A stretch of DNA of 64,000 bases from Sipunculus nudus (Eukaryota; Annelida; Sipuncula; Golfingiida; Sipunculidae): NCBI GenBank assembly GCA_026874595.1, contig CM049314.1, positions 55,847,812-55,911,811 on the forward strand, written 5' to 3'. Of the stretch, positions 36,721 through 46,739 are shown in pieces; position 1 is the stretch's first letter, and the number at the start of each line of letters is the position of its first letter. Both the position numbers and the translations under genes were made by a program. The notes beneath the pieces were generated by a model. It searched no databases. It was not told the origin of the DNA and saw only the letters and a list, made by a program, of their open reading frames with translations.

Positions 36721-37930
36721 CAGTCGAACCTCTCTTAGTGGGCAACTCCATAATGTGGGCACCTCTGTAAAGTGGGCACTATTCGGCAGTCCCCTTTTTT
36801 CTCCCTTTATTATGTTTATCTAATGTGGGCACCTCTATATTCGGTAAAGTGAGCACTTTTCCCCTGCTCATGTGGGCATTTCACTGATTTTCCCAGCTGA
36901 AGTAACTTCCTATTTAAACTTTTTAAGCTTCATTTATCGTGAATTTTTAATTATAAGTCATCAGAATAACCATTAATTATTTAATATTTATGTTTCAACT
37001 AAGAATGCTTAAACAAAAACAAAGTGAGAGGTGTATTACCGTGTGATTGCATATTCATAATAATAGCCTTCTTGACTCAAGGTTAGTAGGCATGAGATAC
37101 ATGCATACTAATTAGACTCATTAATGGGCCTGTACATGCTCCAGTCAGACCTCAGCCCAGACTGGCTCTTCCTGTGATGGTGTACAGCCAGCCGTGAATG
37201 CACCATTCAGTAGTCATACTGGAATGACAGGCATACTTTGATCTGACAGTCACTAGACTTTCTTATGTCAGCGAAGCAATGAAACTGCTATAGTTAGCAC
37301 CATTGGTGGACGCCTTACTCATTCACCCAATAACTTGGTACTCTGAGATAATTTATTAAGGGGTAAAGTCCCCCTGGTCCACTGCAATATTTACTTAACA
37401 GTTGCACTTAATGATCAACACTTAACTGAGGCCATTCGCATGCATTGTGTCAAATAAATATTAATGTCCACTTATAAAATGTAAACCAAAGACTAATATA
37501 CTGATGGATTGGTAAAGTCCTAAAAGTGTTCCTGTTCAAAGAGTCGGAGACTGGCTTGCACTGGAGAAAGTTTGTAGAACAGCTGGTATATCGAAGGATG
37601 CATTGTGTAACATATAAGTATATCATACATATTTAAATAAGAGAATCAATACTTGTAGGTTATGTTCAATGATATGTTATAACACACACACACATATATA
37701 TATTAACAATTATAAATTTTAACCTATTAACCTTTGTTGTTAAAACACAGGGAGAAAGAAGATGCATCAAGTTAATGAAGTACTCTTGGAACAGACTCAG
37801 CAATAGTAATATTTCAAAAGTTGGCGGCAGCACTGAATGGGGCAGCTGTTACCTCCATATAGTGAGCACCTCTCTAAAGTAGGCAATTTGGCCCAGTCCC
37901 ACGGGTGCCCTTAGTATAGAGGTTCGACTG
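36721..37930. mobile_element. Non-autonomous pogo/Tigger-like (Tc1/mariner superfamily) TIR element
   Basis: CAGTCGAACCTCT at 36721 is exactly inverted at 37918-37930, and both ends are flanked by TA (36719-36720, 37931-37932), the target duplication of Tc1/mariner elements. Behind the TIRs lie repeated GTGGGCACCTCT words at the left end and the related AGTGAGCACCTCTCTAAAGT in inverse sense at the right end. The length is 1210 bp and no transposase frame is visible. CAGT-GAACCTCT ends are typical of the pogo/Tigger group (family knowledge). A short CA/TA tract sits at 37683-37701. Confidence 0.85.
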
Positions 37931-37934
37931 TATA

Positions 37935-38880
37935 TATAATAAACAAGGTAACTAACTTTACCCGATACAGACTCGGGCGCGCCTGTTTCCACTGCTTAAT
38001 TTTCACTGATATTCCGAAAAACAAAAACAGAACAAAAATCCATGTTCGACACAAAGAAAAGTACCTAATGACACCACAAATGTGTTTAAAGACACGACGA
38101 AACCATGTCTAATGAACTTACACTCTTACAAAAACAGACGAACTACACGGTTTTCTTCCACTCCTGAGACATCGCACTTCTGGTACATACTCAGCAGAAT
38201 GGACTTTCCAACAATCTAAGAATCACCGGAGAGCTGGAGAATGACCGGAGAGTTAATGTACACCGTTAATGTATAACAAGAATAATATTGGCCCAAGTAC
38301 TGAGCCTTATTGAACTCCAAATTGTTTAACATCACAGCTTGGTGAGATATTAATGTAACAGGCATATTGTTTGCAATTCGAGAGATAACTAGAAAATGTC
38401 GTGGTGACTGGATCGCCCGCTTAACGGGAATGTGAGAAACGTGTACACACGCCGACACACACACACCGTTATAGAACTGACCAAAAACTATAACTGTCCA
38501 TTTTTTAAAGGCTTAATCAGAGAACCTTATATGCTGCCAATACGGGAAAAGGCTTGTGTGAGCAATGTGTACATTCCCTTGTTATCGAATATGAAACATT
38601 ACGTTAATCCATGTAGAAATAAAAATCCCAAAATAAACTATGAAAGCCCCTAAACCTAATCAAGCGAGGATAACAATAAAATATCCAAAAAGGAACCAAG
38701 TGTGAACCAAACCTAATCAGCTCTGGAGACCCATAAGACACACCTGATACTTTATCTGAGTATAACATTTTGAGATATCGCATCCCATAACAATTGTTTA
38801 CGGACGGACGTACGGAGCTCATCACTATATTCCGCTGAGGCGGGGAGGGGGATAATTAATAAAACATCTGTGGGCAATAC
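37935..38880. other. Unannotated DNA
   Basis: No supported gene. A TACGGACGGACG word near 38801-38816 hints at another dispersed repeat edge. Confidence 0.4.
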
Positions 38881-38884
38881 CCCT

Positions 38885-39242
38885 CAGTCCGTATATAATG
38901 CATGATTTACAGTATTAAATGCTTTAATAAAACCATGGAATACACCAAGCACTATATCACCCATCTCTAGATGTTTCATAATTGTGTCAGTTAAATAGCA
39001 AGATTGGTTCCATGTTTCTTCCTAAAACCAAACTGATATTTATATAAAACCTCGTTTTTTTTAAAATAAATTTTATTAATCTACTACAAACATTTTTTCT
39101 ATTACTTTAGAGTATAATGGTAAAATTGACACAGGTCTGAAATTATGAATGAACATATTATCAACATTTTTGATTAATGAAACAACTTTTTGAACTTATT
39201 TTTAGCTGTTCCGGAATATCCCCTGTCCATGTGATCAATTGA

Positions 39243-39310
<68 letters not shown>

Positions 39311-39395
39311 AATGAATGATCCTATTAGTTGTAATATCATCCCAACCAGCACTATTATCTTTCAATCAAGAAATAATATTTGAATTTATATATCA
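38885..39395 (-). mobile_element. LINE reverse-transcriptase relic with a (TA)n tract inside
   Basis: Minus-strand reading, with frameshifts, gives LKDNSAGWDDI (plus about 39340-39372), then TGDIPEQLKI, a degraded RPVSILP, then LYKYQFGFRKKHGTNLAI. It ends with GVFHGFIKAFNTVNHAL at about 38900-38950, the RT finger-palm order of jockey/CR1-type LINEs (GVFLDFSKAFDTVNH in active relatives). A (TA)n run at 39242-39307 lies between the first two motifs and expands the frame with YI repeats. The catalytic YADD segment is not found, so it is truncated. Confidence 0.75.
39242..39307. repeat. (TA)n microsatellite
   Basis: An almost pure TA run inside the LINE RT relic, open in two minus-strand frames only because the dinucleotide has no stop in those phases. 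Confidence 0.95.
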
Positions 39396-39529
39396 TCATC
39401 TGACTGTCCGGTTCGGTTCTCAAGAGGGAATGTTGACAAACATACGTTCCCTCATGCACTTAACTGTCTCACGACCAGGATAGATAGATTATTGTTGCAA
39501 AACGACTAGCAATGTTCACTAAAAGAAAT

Positions 39530-39584
39530 ATTTATAAGCAAGGACATTCGATTCGTGTCCAAGGCTGACATTACGTTAGAAAAT
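39530..39584 (+). repeat. Dispersed repeat, copy 2 of 3 (partial)
   Basis: AAGCAAGGACATTCG..GTGTCCAAGGCTGACATTACG matches 56163-56205 and 7371-7415 in diverged form. It directly borders the left end of the large inverted-arm element. Confidence 0.4.
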
Positions 39585-39759
39585 AAACAAGGCCTACAGG
39601 CCTAATGGGAACCTGTGCAATTGGATATACATCAAGTATAATGCTTCAATGTTGGACTCTTACTGTTCACGTACACGTGTGACAAGTATGCGTACAATGC
39701 AAGTAATAAACGTTTTGAACCCAATTCCAAGCACCAATAACATAAACGTCACTGTTGAA

Positions 39760-40240
39760 ATACTGGCATGGTGGCATCACCAGTCTTGTGTACGAGAAAG
39801 CCATCGGAGATCTATGGACATGCAAAATTTCAGGCAGACACTACAAACCTCTCCTGGGCTATGTGCACAGATGCATCAAACAATTGTAGATGCGCCACAA
39901 GTGTTGTATACAACAGAACTATCCGAGATGTATCGACATGCATAATCTCAGGTATGAGATGATGTATATAAACACTCCTGAGAAATAAGCAGGGACATGT
40001 ACGGTGCAAATATTAAGGCAGGTGGCGCAAACCAGTCTTGTATACGACGAAGCTATCCGAGATATATACATATGCCCATTTTCAGGCTGATATCAAATCT
40101 CTCCCGTACGATAAGCATGGACATTCACTTTGCAAACACTATTTAAGGTGGCGACACCAGTCTTGTGTACGAGAAAACCATCAAAGATGTATTGACAAGT
40201 CAAAATTTCGGGCCAATACATCAGATTTCTCTTGAGTCAG
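39760..40240 (+). repeat. Subrepeats of about 130 bp in the left arm
   Basis: Units begin with GGTGGC-(A/G)(T/C)A(C/A)CCAGTCTTGT at about 39770, 40021 and 40150, with a weaker GCGCCACAAGTGTTGTATAC unit at about 39892. Each runs through a GAGAT(C/G)TAT-GACATG region. The reverse complement series is at about 43550-43880. Confidence 0.65.
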
Positions 40241-40411
40241 GTGCACTGGGCTAACCAAGCTCAGGCGAGGAACGACACTGCCCTGAATGAACCGGAAGAA
40301 ATGGCCATCTGCAGCTACTGCACTGAGTGTACTCTTGACCTGAACCTGACTGCACTGGGTGAACTCTTGACCTGTGGCCCGATCTGATACAGTTGGCAGT
40401 CTTTCAAGCTA

Positions 40412-40621
40412 TTTATCAGAAGCGGATCCAGAGGGGGGGTCCAGGGGGTCCGGACCCCCCTTTTTTCATCAGAAACAACGTTTTTTAAGGGCTTCAGGCA
40501 AAATTTTGCCACCTGGACCACCCCCCCCCCCCTTTTTCAGACCTGAGGACCTTTTTTAGGGTTTCTATTTGTCCTCCTGGGTTGGACCCCCCTTTTCCTA
40601 AATCCTGGATCCGCTCCTGTT
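40412..40621. mobile_element. hAT-like MITE of about 210 bp nested in the left arm
   Basis: The ends CAGAAGCGGATCCAG and CTGGATCCGCTCCTG are inverted (one mismatch). The arms are GGGGGGTCC-rich. CAG termini with GCGGATCC are common in hAT MITEs. The right arm of the host element has an uninterrupted TATCTATAAATAGG at the corresponding site. Here TTTAT is present on both sides of the insert, giving a visible duplication of at least 5 bp where hAT usually makes 8. The exact ends may be off by a base. Confidence 0.75.
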
Positions 40622-40659
40622 TATAGATACAAAGACAATCTTGGCCTGTTGGTTAATTA

Positions 40660-42950
40660 AGATAAGATAGTTTATAAGATAAGATAAGAACCTGTTTTTG
40701 CCGAGTTACAGGAAGTTGAACTTAGTCATCTGTTCAAAAACATACTAAAATGACAATCTAAGAAACGGCTGGAGCTATCATCACCAATATTTATACCAAT
40801 GTTGGTCACATATCTGAAATTCAGGTATTGATGGCGCCACCTGCATCGGCCTTTTTTTGTACGGGGGTCATCAGTGCCCGTATCACACTGAGGGCTACAA
40901 AAAACATCTTCTCTGAAACCATACGGCCAAATTGTTTAATATCTCACAGAAAAGATCATAAGGTAGTGCTTTCTGAAGTTTGTTCGAATGGTCTCAGTTA
41001 AGTGACTTTTTGCTGAGTTATGGGAATCTGAATTTAGTCATATGCCATAACAGCCCATTTTAGCTCAGTGGCTACAAAGATCTTCTTCTCAAAAACCGCT
41101 GGGCCAAATTCTTAAATCTCACACAATAATTATCCTTACATGTTGATAATTCAAGTTTGTTCAAATGGTTTTGGTTCACTGACTTTTGGCTGAGTTATGG
41201 GAAGCTTAACTTAGCAATTTTGCTGTATTTTCCCATATGAGTTAAAAACCTGCAAAAAGTTTTTTGACTGACACCAGTGAGGCCAGTTTGTTTAATATTT
41301 TACAAGAATAATCCCCTGAATAATTCTTTTAATAAATGTCTTTTATGGTTCCAAAGAATGAATTTTGGCTGAATTATAAAGATTGGATTGATTGATTTTA
41401 CCATATATGTTAACTGTGTGAAGCAGATACATCTAGCCTGGCACTAGTTTATCAGCATATGTTACTTCATCATGCCTCTAGACATTTAGATTTCAGGTTA
41501 TCTATGGTTAATATTGACAAGAATGTTTTTTAAAAGCTTTTAAAAAATATAGATTTATGATTTTATATATTCCTCATATGCCAGGCAATGTTTACAATCA
41601 CAGGTATACAGCTCTCTGTGGATAGCTGTACATGGATTAAAAATATTTGGTATCCATACTCAACTTAATTCAAGATTTTGCCATCAGTGAGATGTATCTG
41701 TATTATAATTTTGCATTCAATATGCATCTGTAGTAATTTTTAGCGAACCTGTGAGCTAATGCGATGGTGTGGCAGCGTCCTTCGTCTGTACGTTAACCCA
41801 TACTATCTCAAAAACGACTGGAGCTAGCATCATGAAATTTAATGCAAAAAATTAGCCATCTGAAAAACTCTGCATTTTCTAAGATTTTATATAGAAATAG
41901 ATAAAAAAATTTTCTCCTCCAAAACAGTCAAGCCAAATTGGTCAATATTTCTCAGAAATAATCATTTTTACCATTTCTCTCAAGTTTGTTTGAATGGTTC
42001 AAGTTCGGTGAATTTTGGCCGAGTTACAGGAAGTTGAACTTAGTCATCTGTCCAAAAAAGCATACTAAAATGACAATCTCAGAAACGGCCGGGGCGATCA
42101 TCACCAAATTTTATGCTAGTGATGGTCACATGAGTTATATAAGAAATTCAGGTATTAGTTGCGCCACCTGCATTGACCTTTTTTTTGAACGGGGGTCATT
42201 GGTCATCTGTACATTAACCCATAATTTCTCAGGAATAGCAGGAGCTGCCATCCCCAGATTTAATGCAATAATCTGTCACATATCAAATGTTGTGGGATTA
42301 TTTTACAGAAATGATTCCGGAGGCAAGCCCTCTCAAGTTTGTTCAAATGGTTTGCATTTGATGAATTATAGCGGAGTTGCACTAATTTGAACTTAGTCAT
42401 TTTTTCCAAGTAAGCCTACTGACATAGCATAACCAAGTATTGTGCAAATGTTGGTCACATGACTCATATTTCAAGTTGCAGATTTCGTGGTGCCACCTAC
42501 ATTGACCTGATTTTTTTATGGACAAAAACCTCACAATTTTAGCCTCTTTCAGCTTAAAATGTTTATGATGTAACTGTCAAGATGAATCGTTCAATTTTTC
42601 AAAAGAATTATCCTAAGACATGGTTCTTTCAATCATATCAGAATAGATTGAGTTTGTTGATTTTTGATGGAGTCGTGAAAAGCTTAAGTTGGTATTATGG
42701 CCATTATTATGTCTATTTCAAACTGAGCACTGCAAAATTATTGTTTCAATTATTACTTCTGTAACATTGCAAAAAAATTATTCTTAGTTAGCCTTTGTGC
42801 AAGTTTACTTGAATGATTTTTGTCAGAATTATTGGACCTTTTACAATGAAAGGACTGCATCTTTTATTATTCTAGATATTTTGATAAAACGTTTATGAAT
42901 ATGTCAGCTTGAAAAAAAGGCATTTTAGCCAAAGTCTTTCAGTATGTGTA
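40660..42950 (+). repeat. Central repeat units of the inverted-arm element
   Basis: Units contain AACGGC(T/C)GG(A/G)GC(T/G)ATCATCACCAA, then GTTGGTCACAT, CAGGTATT and a GCGCCACCTGCAT-type word followed by a T run. They occur at about 40755-40900, 42065-42190 and, more diverged, 42230-42520. TTAGCGAACCTGTGAGCTAATG at about 41740 starts another unit. The plus frame at 41986-42390 lies inside these units and is a repeat artefact. Confidence 0.55.
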
Positions 42951-43103
42951 AACAGAGTTACCAAAAGGCCAAGATTGTGTCTGTATCTATAAATAGGTTG
43001 AGAAACTGCCAACTGTTTCAGATTTGGCAACAGATCAAGAGTTCATTCAGTGCAGCCAGATATAGGTCAAGAGTTTAATCAGTGCAGCCAAGCACAAGGC
43101 ATT

Positions 43104-43213
43104 TGATCACCTCATGGGTGACATGTGAACACCTCATGGGCACCATGTGGTTACCTCATAGGTAGCATGTGATCACCTCATGGGTATCATGTGATCACCT
43201 CATGGGTGTCATG
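43104..43213 (+). repeat. 22-bp tandem repeat, 5 units, in the right arm
   Basis: The unit is TGATCACCTCATGGGTGTCATG with variants. It has no counterpart in the left arm, so it expanded after the arms formed. Confidence 0.85.
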
Positions 43214-44199
43214 CCCCTCAGGGCTGCATGTGGAGCCAATCTGTGAGCTTATGCAATGGTGTGGCTACTATTTCAGATTTGGCAACAGGCCAAAGGTCAG
43301 ACGGATCTATTTATAGCATTGGCAGACTGCCAACTGTATCAGATTAGGCAACAGGCAAGAGTTCACTCAGTCTAGCCAGGTACAGGTCATGAGTTCACTC
43401 AGTGCAGTAGCTGCATTCTATTTATAGCCTGAGCCTGAGCTAGCAATTTGTCACAGTTCACTCGGGGCAACTGACTTTTTTCACCTAAGCCTGGTCAGCC
43501 CCGTGCATCAGACCCAAGGTAAGTTAGATGTGTCTATGTGTCTTTGATGGCTTTCTCATTCACAAGACAGGTGTCGCCACCTACAATTACTTTTGCACAG
43601 TGTATGTGCCTGCTTATTTCTACAGAGGAATTTGATATATCAGCCTGAAATTGGGCATATTTATACATATCAAATAGTATTGTCGTATAAAAGACTGGTG
43701 GTGCAACCTACAATAATTTTTGCACAGTGTGTGTCCCTGCTTATTTCTCAGGAGTTGTTTGATATATCAGTTTGAAATTGGGCATATGTATATATCTCTG
43801 ATAGCTTCGTTGTATACAAAGCTGTTGGTGCCAGCTACAATCATTTTTGTGCTGTGTGCACCCATGCCAGAATTTCAGCAGTGATGTTTGTGGAATTGTT
43901 TCTTGTTCAAAATGTTTAATTCTTGCATTGTTTATATACATATTACACATGTACTTGAGAAGGAATAGTCCAGCATTGAAGCATTATACCTGGTGTATAT
44001 CCAAATGCACAGGTTCACATTAGGCCTGTAGGCCTTGTTTGTTGAATGTTACAAAAGTTGAAACAACAGTCTTGCAGAAGAAGACTATTGCAGCCCTCAG
44101 TTTTAAATAGGCTTACTAATGGCTTCAACATCAACTTCAGCTCTCTATGACCCTACCAAAATATCAGTGAACCCAATCCCTTCTTATACGATACCCTAG

Positions 44200-44800
44200 G
44201 ATATTTCTTGTGAAAATTAAACTATTCAGCTTGAAAGTTTCATCATAAAGCATTTATAAGCTGAAAGAGGCTAAATTTACGAGGTTTTTGCCCGTAAAAA
44301 AACAGGTCGATGTAGGGGACACCACAAAAACTGTAATTTCAAACATGAATCATGTGACCAACATTTGCACAAAACTTGGTGATGCTAGCTCCTGACGTGT
44401 CTGAGACTGTCGTGTTAGTAAGCTTACCTACCCAAAGGACTAAATTCAAATTCCTGTAACTCGGCCAAAATTCAGCCCAAACCATTTGTACAAATTTGAG
44501 AGAGCTTGTCTCTGGAATCATTTCTGTGAAATATTGAACAATTTGGCTGAATTTTTTTATTCTGATGAAGGCTACTCTGAAAGATGTTGTAATAAATAAA
44601 TAAATAAATAAATGCAGATGGCAAAAAAAAAAAAAAAAATAGCAAAATCCGATTGAGTTTTTTTAGATTACTGATTCTTTTTTTGTACAAAATTTGGTGA
44701 TGCTAGCTCCTGCCGTTTTGAGACAGAATGGGTAATCGTGCAGACCACGGACGCCGGACGACGCCACACCATGGCATAAGCTCACTGGCTCGCTAAAAGA
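44200..44800 (-). repeat. Inverted outlying copy of the central repeat unit
   Basis: On the minus strand it reads as the units at about 41740-42560. It has TAGCGAGCCAGTGAGCTTATG at its start (plus 44775-44795), AACGGCAGGAGCTAGCATCACC, and a TTGGTCACATGATTCATG run, ending in a CTTTCAGC edge near 44268. An (AATA)n tract (44591-44614) and a poly-A run (44623-44639) interrupt it. Confidence 0.6.
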
Positions 44801-45830
44801 AGATGCTGAAAATGATGGGTTTAAAAAAAAAATATAATAAAAAATGGCCTCATATTGGATTTATTTTATCTAAATAAACCAACTAAACATGACAGGGAAG
44901 TTATTAAACTAATAATTTAAATTAAATGGAAACAGGCTAAATAAACTTGAATTTAACTAGAAATAAAGATATGTGAAGGGCTTTGTTATACTAATTTCTG
45001 GAAAGTATATGTAAAAGTATGTGTAAACTTCTATGAACAGGGAGTGTGTTTCCAATTTAATCCAGATTTGCTGCATATACAATTCCTTATCCAATTCTTC
45101 TTCTACTTCCTGTTGCCCTGTGAGTCCTGTGAGCCTGTTGGCCACTATTAAATAAACACACATATTGGAACTTGGTTGTATATTATATTTAACTGAACAA
45201 CGATAACATGAGTCTCAATTTTCACAACAGTATTCTTTCTGATGACCCCCGACCTCCTCAATCAACACATTTTTTTGCCCACAATCGCCTAAAATGGACT
45301 TTTTAACATTAGTTTTTGACATTATTCTATACTAGGTCAATAAATCATGGTACATGCAGCTGATCCCCGGCCTCGGATTTCAATGAGTCCCCGTGATTCA
45401 CCCCATACCTGTCATTATTAAATGTGTAGTTTATCTATAACCACACATCTATCTTTAAAGTGATGACTGGGTATGATCACTGAGTAACAATGCTTGTGTG
45501 GCTTGATCAATGCATACAGAATAAAAAAAGACTACTTGCACTCCATGTGTTACTATATATCTGTTTCTTTATATAAATCATGCATATCGAGATACAATTA
45601 TTTTTTATCAATGGCGAATTTTGACTCTTCCATTGATAAGGGTTACCAGGTTGACGCTGGGCATTTGGGAGTTGTAGTTTACGGTCTTCCAGTTCACCAA
45701 AACTGATCCGTTAACGTTTGATATAGTTATGTAATTTTGTGTTGACGCAACCAGCCATGTTCAGATGGGAATGTGTGGGAATTACGCCTGCATCTTGAAA
45801 TGAGTTCAGATCTATTTGATTCGTTCCGCA
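44800..45830. other. Unannotated DNA
   Basis: No gene recognised. The plus frame at 45494-45706 is short and without domain or splice support. Confidence 0.4.
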
Positions 45831-45831
45831 A

Positions 45832-45832
<1 letters not shown>

Positions 45833-45883
<51 letters not shown>
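45833..45883. repeat. (TA)n microsatellite
   Basis: A pure TA run of about 50 bp, 400 bp upstream of the copy B promoter. Confidence 0.95.
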
Positions 45884-45885
<2 letters not shown>

Positions 45886-46284
45886 GGAACTCATCCCCCA
45901 GAAGGACCGGAACCTGTAGAGAGCACGAACAGGGTGCAGTGGTAAGTTCCCTTGGCTACCTTAATGATTAATACGGCCTTCAAAATCTGTGGCTGTCACG
46001 TGACATGTATGTCCTGGGCGCGAGGTCATCTACAGCAGACGACACCGTTACCGTTCAAAATAGGTGGTCAAGGAAGCAAACAGTGTACTTCCGGAGAAAT
46101 GTGTAATCCCACTCAAACTTCAACATCATCTTTGGATCGTCCTCTTTGGTAATTAAGAAAAGTCAAATTTTGCAGAACGAAGTCCGTCACGGGGAGTAGG
46201 TTTTCATTGTCATTTTCTGTGCAAATATTTGAAATAGATAATGTTCCAAGACTTTTAAATGCGTTTTACTCCTTGATCATTGAA

Positions 46285-46322
46285 TGACGTCAAATGCCAA
46301 TCTTGCAGGTATCTATATAAAA
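46285..46322 (+). promoter_or_regulatory. CRE-TATA core promoter, copy B
   Basis: TGACGTCA lies at 46285-46292 and TATATAAAA at 46314-46322, with CTTGCAGGTATC between. The 29-bp offset is identical to that at copies A and the orphan. A homologous upstream block with CAGCAGACGACACCGTTACC and GTGTACTTCCGG lies at 46032-46100. A start site near 46345 would give a leader of about 395 nt. Confidence 0.75.
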
Positions 46323-46739
46323 GGGGGCACCGTTCAACAAGAGTAGATTGGGTTAGTAACGAAAATCTTGATATATATTGTTGGAAACACCTCAATTGAA
46401 CAAGATAGAGGTATGAACATACTTTGCCGCGTGCTTATCTGAGGGGCCGACCAGGCGCAAATGAGGCGGAAAACCGTGAGAAATTTCATAAATACAAGGA
46501 ATTGACCGTTCATATGGATTTGATCATTTGTTTAACACCTAGTGTGAATTTGCATGCGGTAAATATTGGTAAAACATTTCTGTTTGTTCAATGTCGGGTT
46601 GGGACAGACGCTACATCAAGACAGCACTGTCGGGCACAGTGAGAGAAGTACATAAACAAGCAGTTTGGGAACGGGTTGGAAAGATATATATAAACAATAA
46701 TAAACTCCCTGCTCTGGAATCCCTAAGAAAACTTGGAAA

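Larger units (their letters stand above)
39585..44040. mobile_element. Large element with kilobase inverted arms
   Basis: The left arm (39585 to about 40655) and the right arm (about 42957-44040) are inverted copies. AACAAGGCCTACAGGCCTAAT at 39586 pairs with ATTAGGCCTGTAGGCCTTGTT ending at 44039. Similarity continues through the CAATG(T/C)TGGACT, GAACCTGTGCA and ATACTGGCATGG-like runs to the (GTATC)TATAAATAG and GGCCAAGATTGT segments. Both arms contain about 130-bp subrepeats with CAGTCTTGT-TACGA..CTATCCGAGAT words. The central 2.3 kb holds diverged repeat units and no transposase or polymerase frame. No clear target duplication is seen. It could be a foldback-type element or a host inverted duplication. 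Confidence 0.7.

Noticed and set aside
41986-42390. 134-codon plus frame
   Set aside because: It lies inside the repeat units of the inverted-arm element, and the frame is not kept in sister units.
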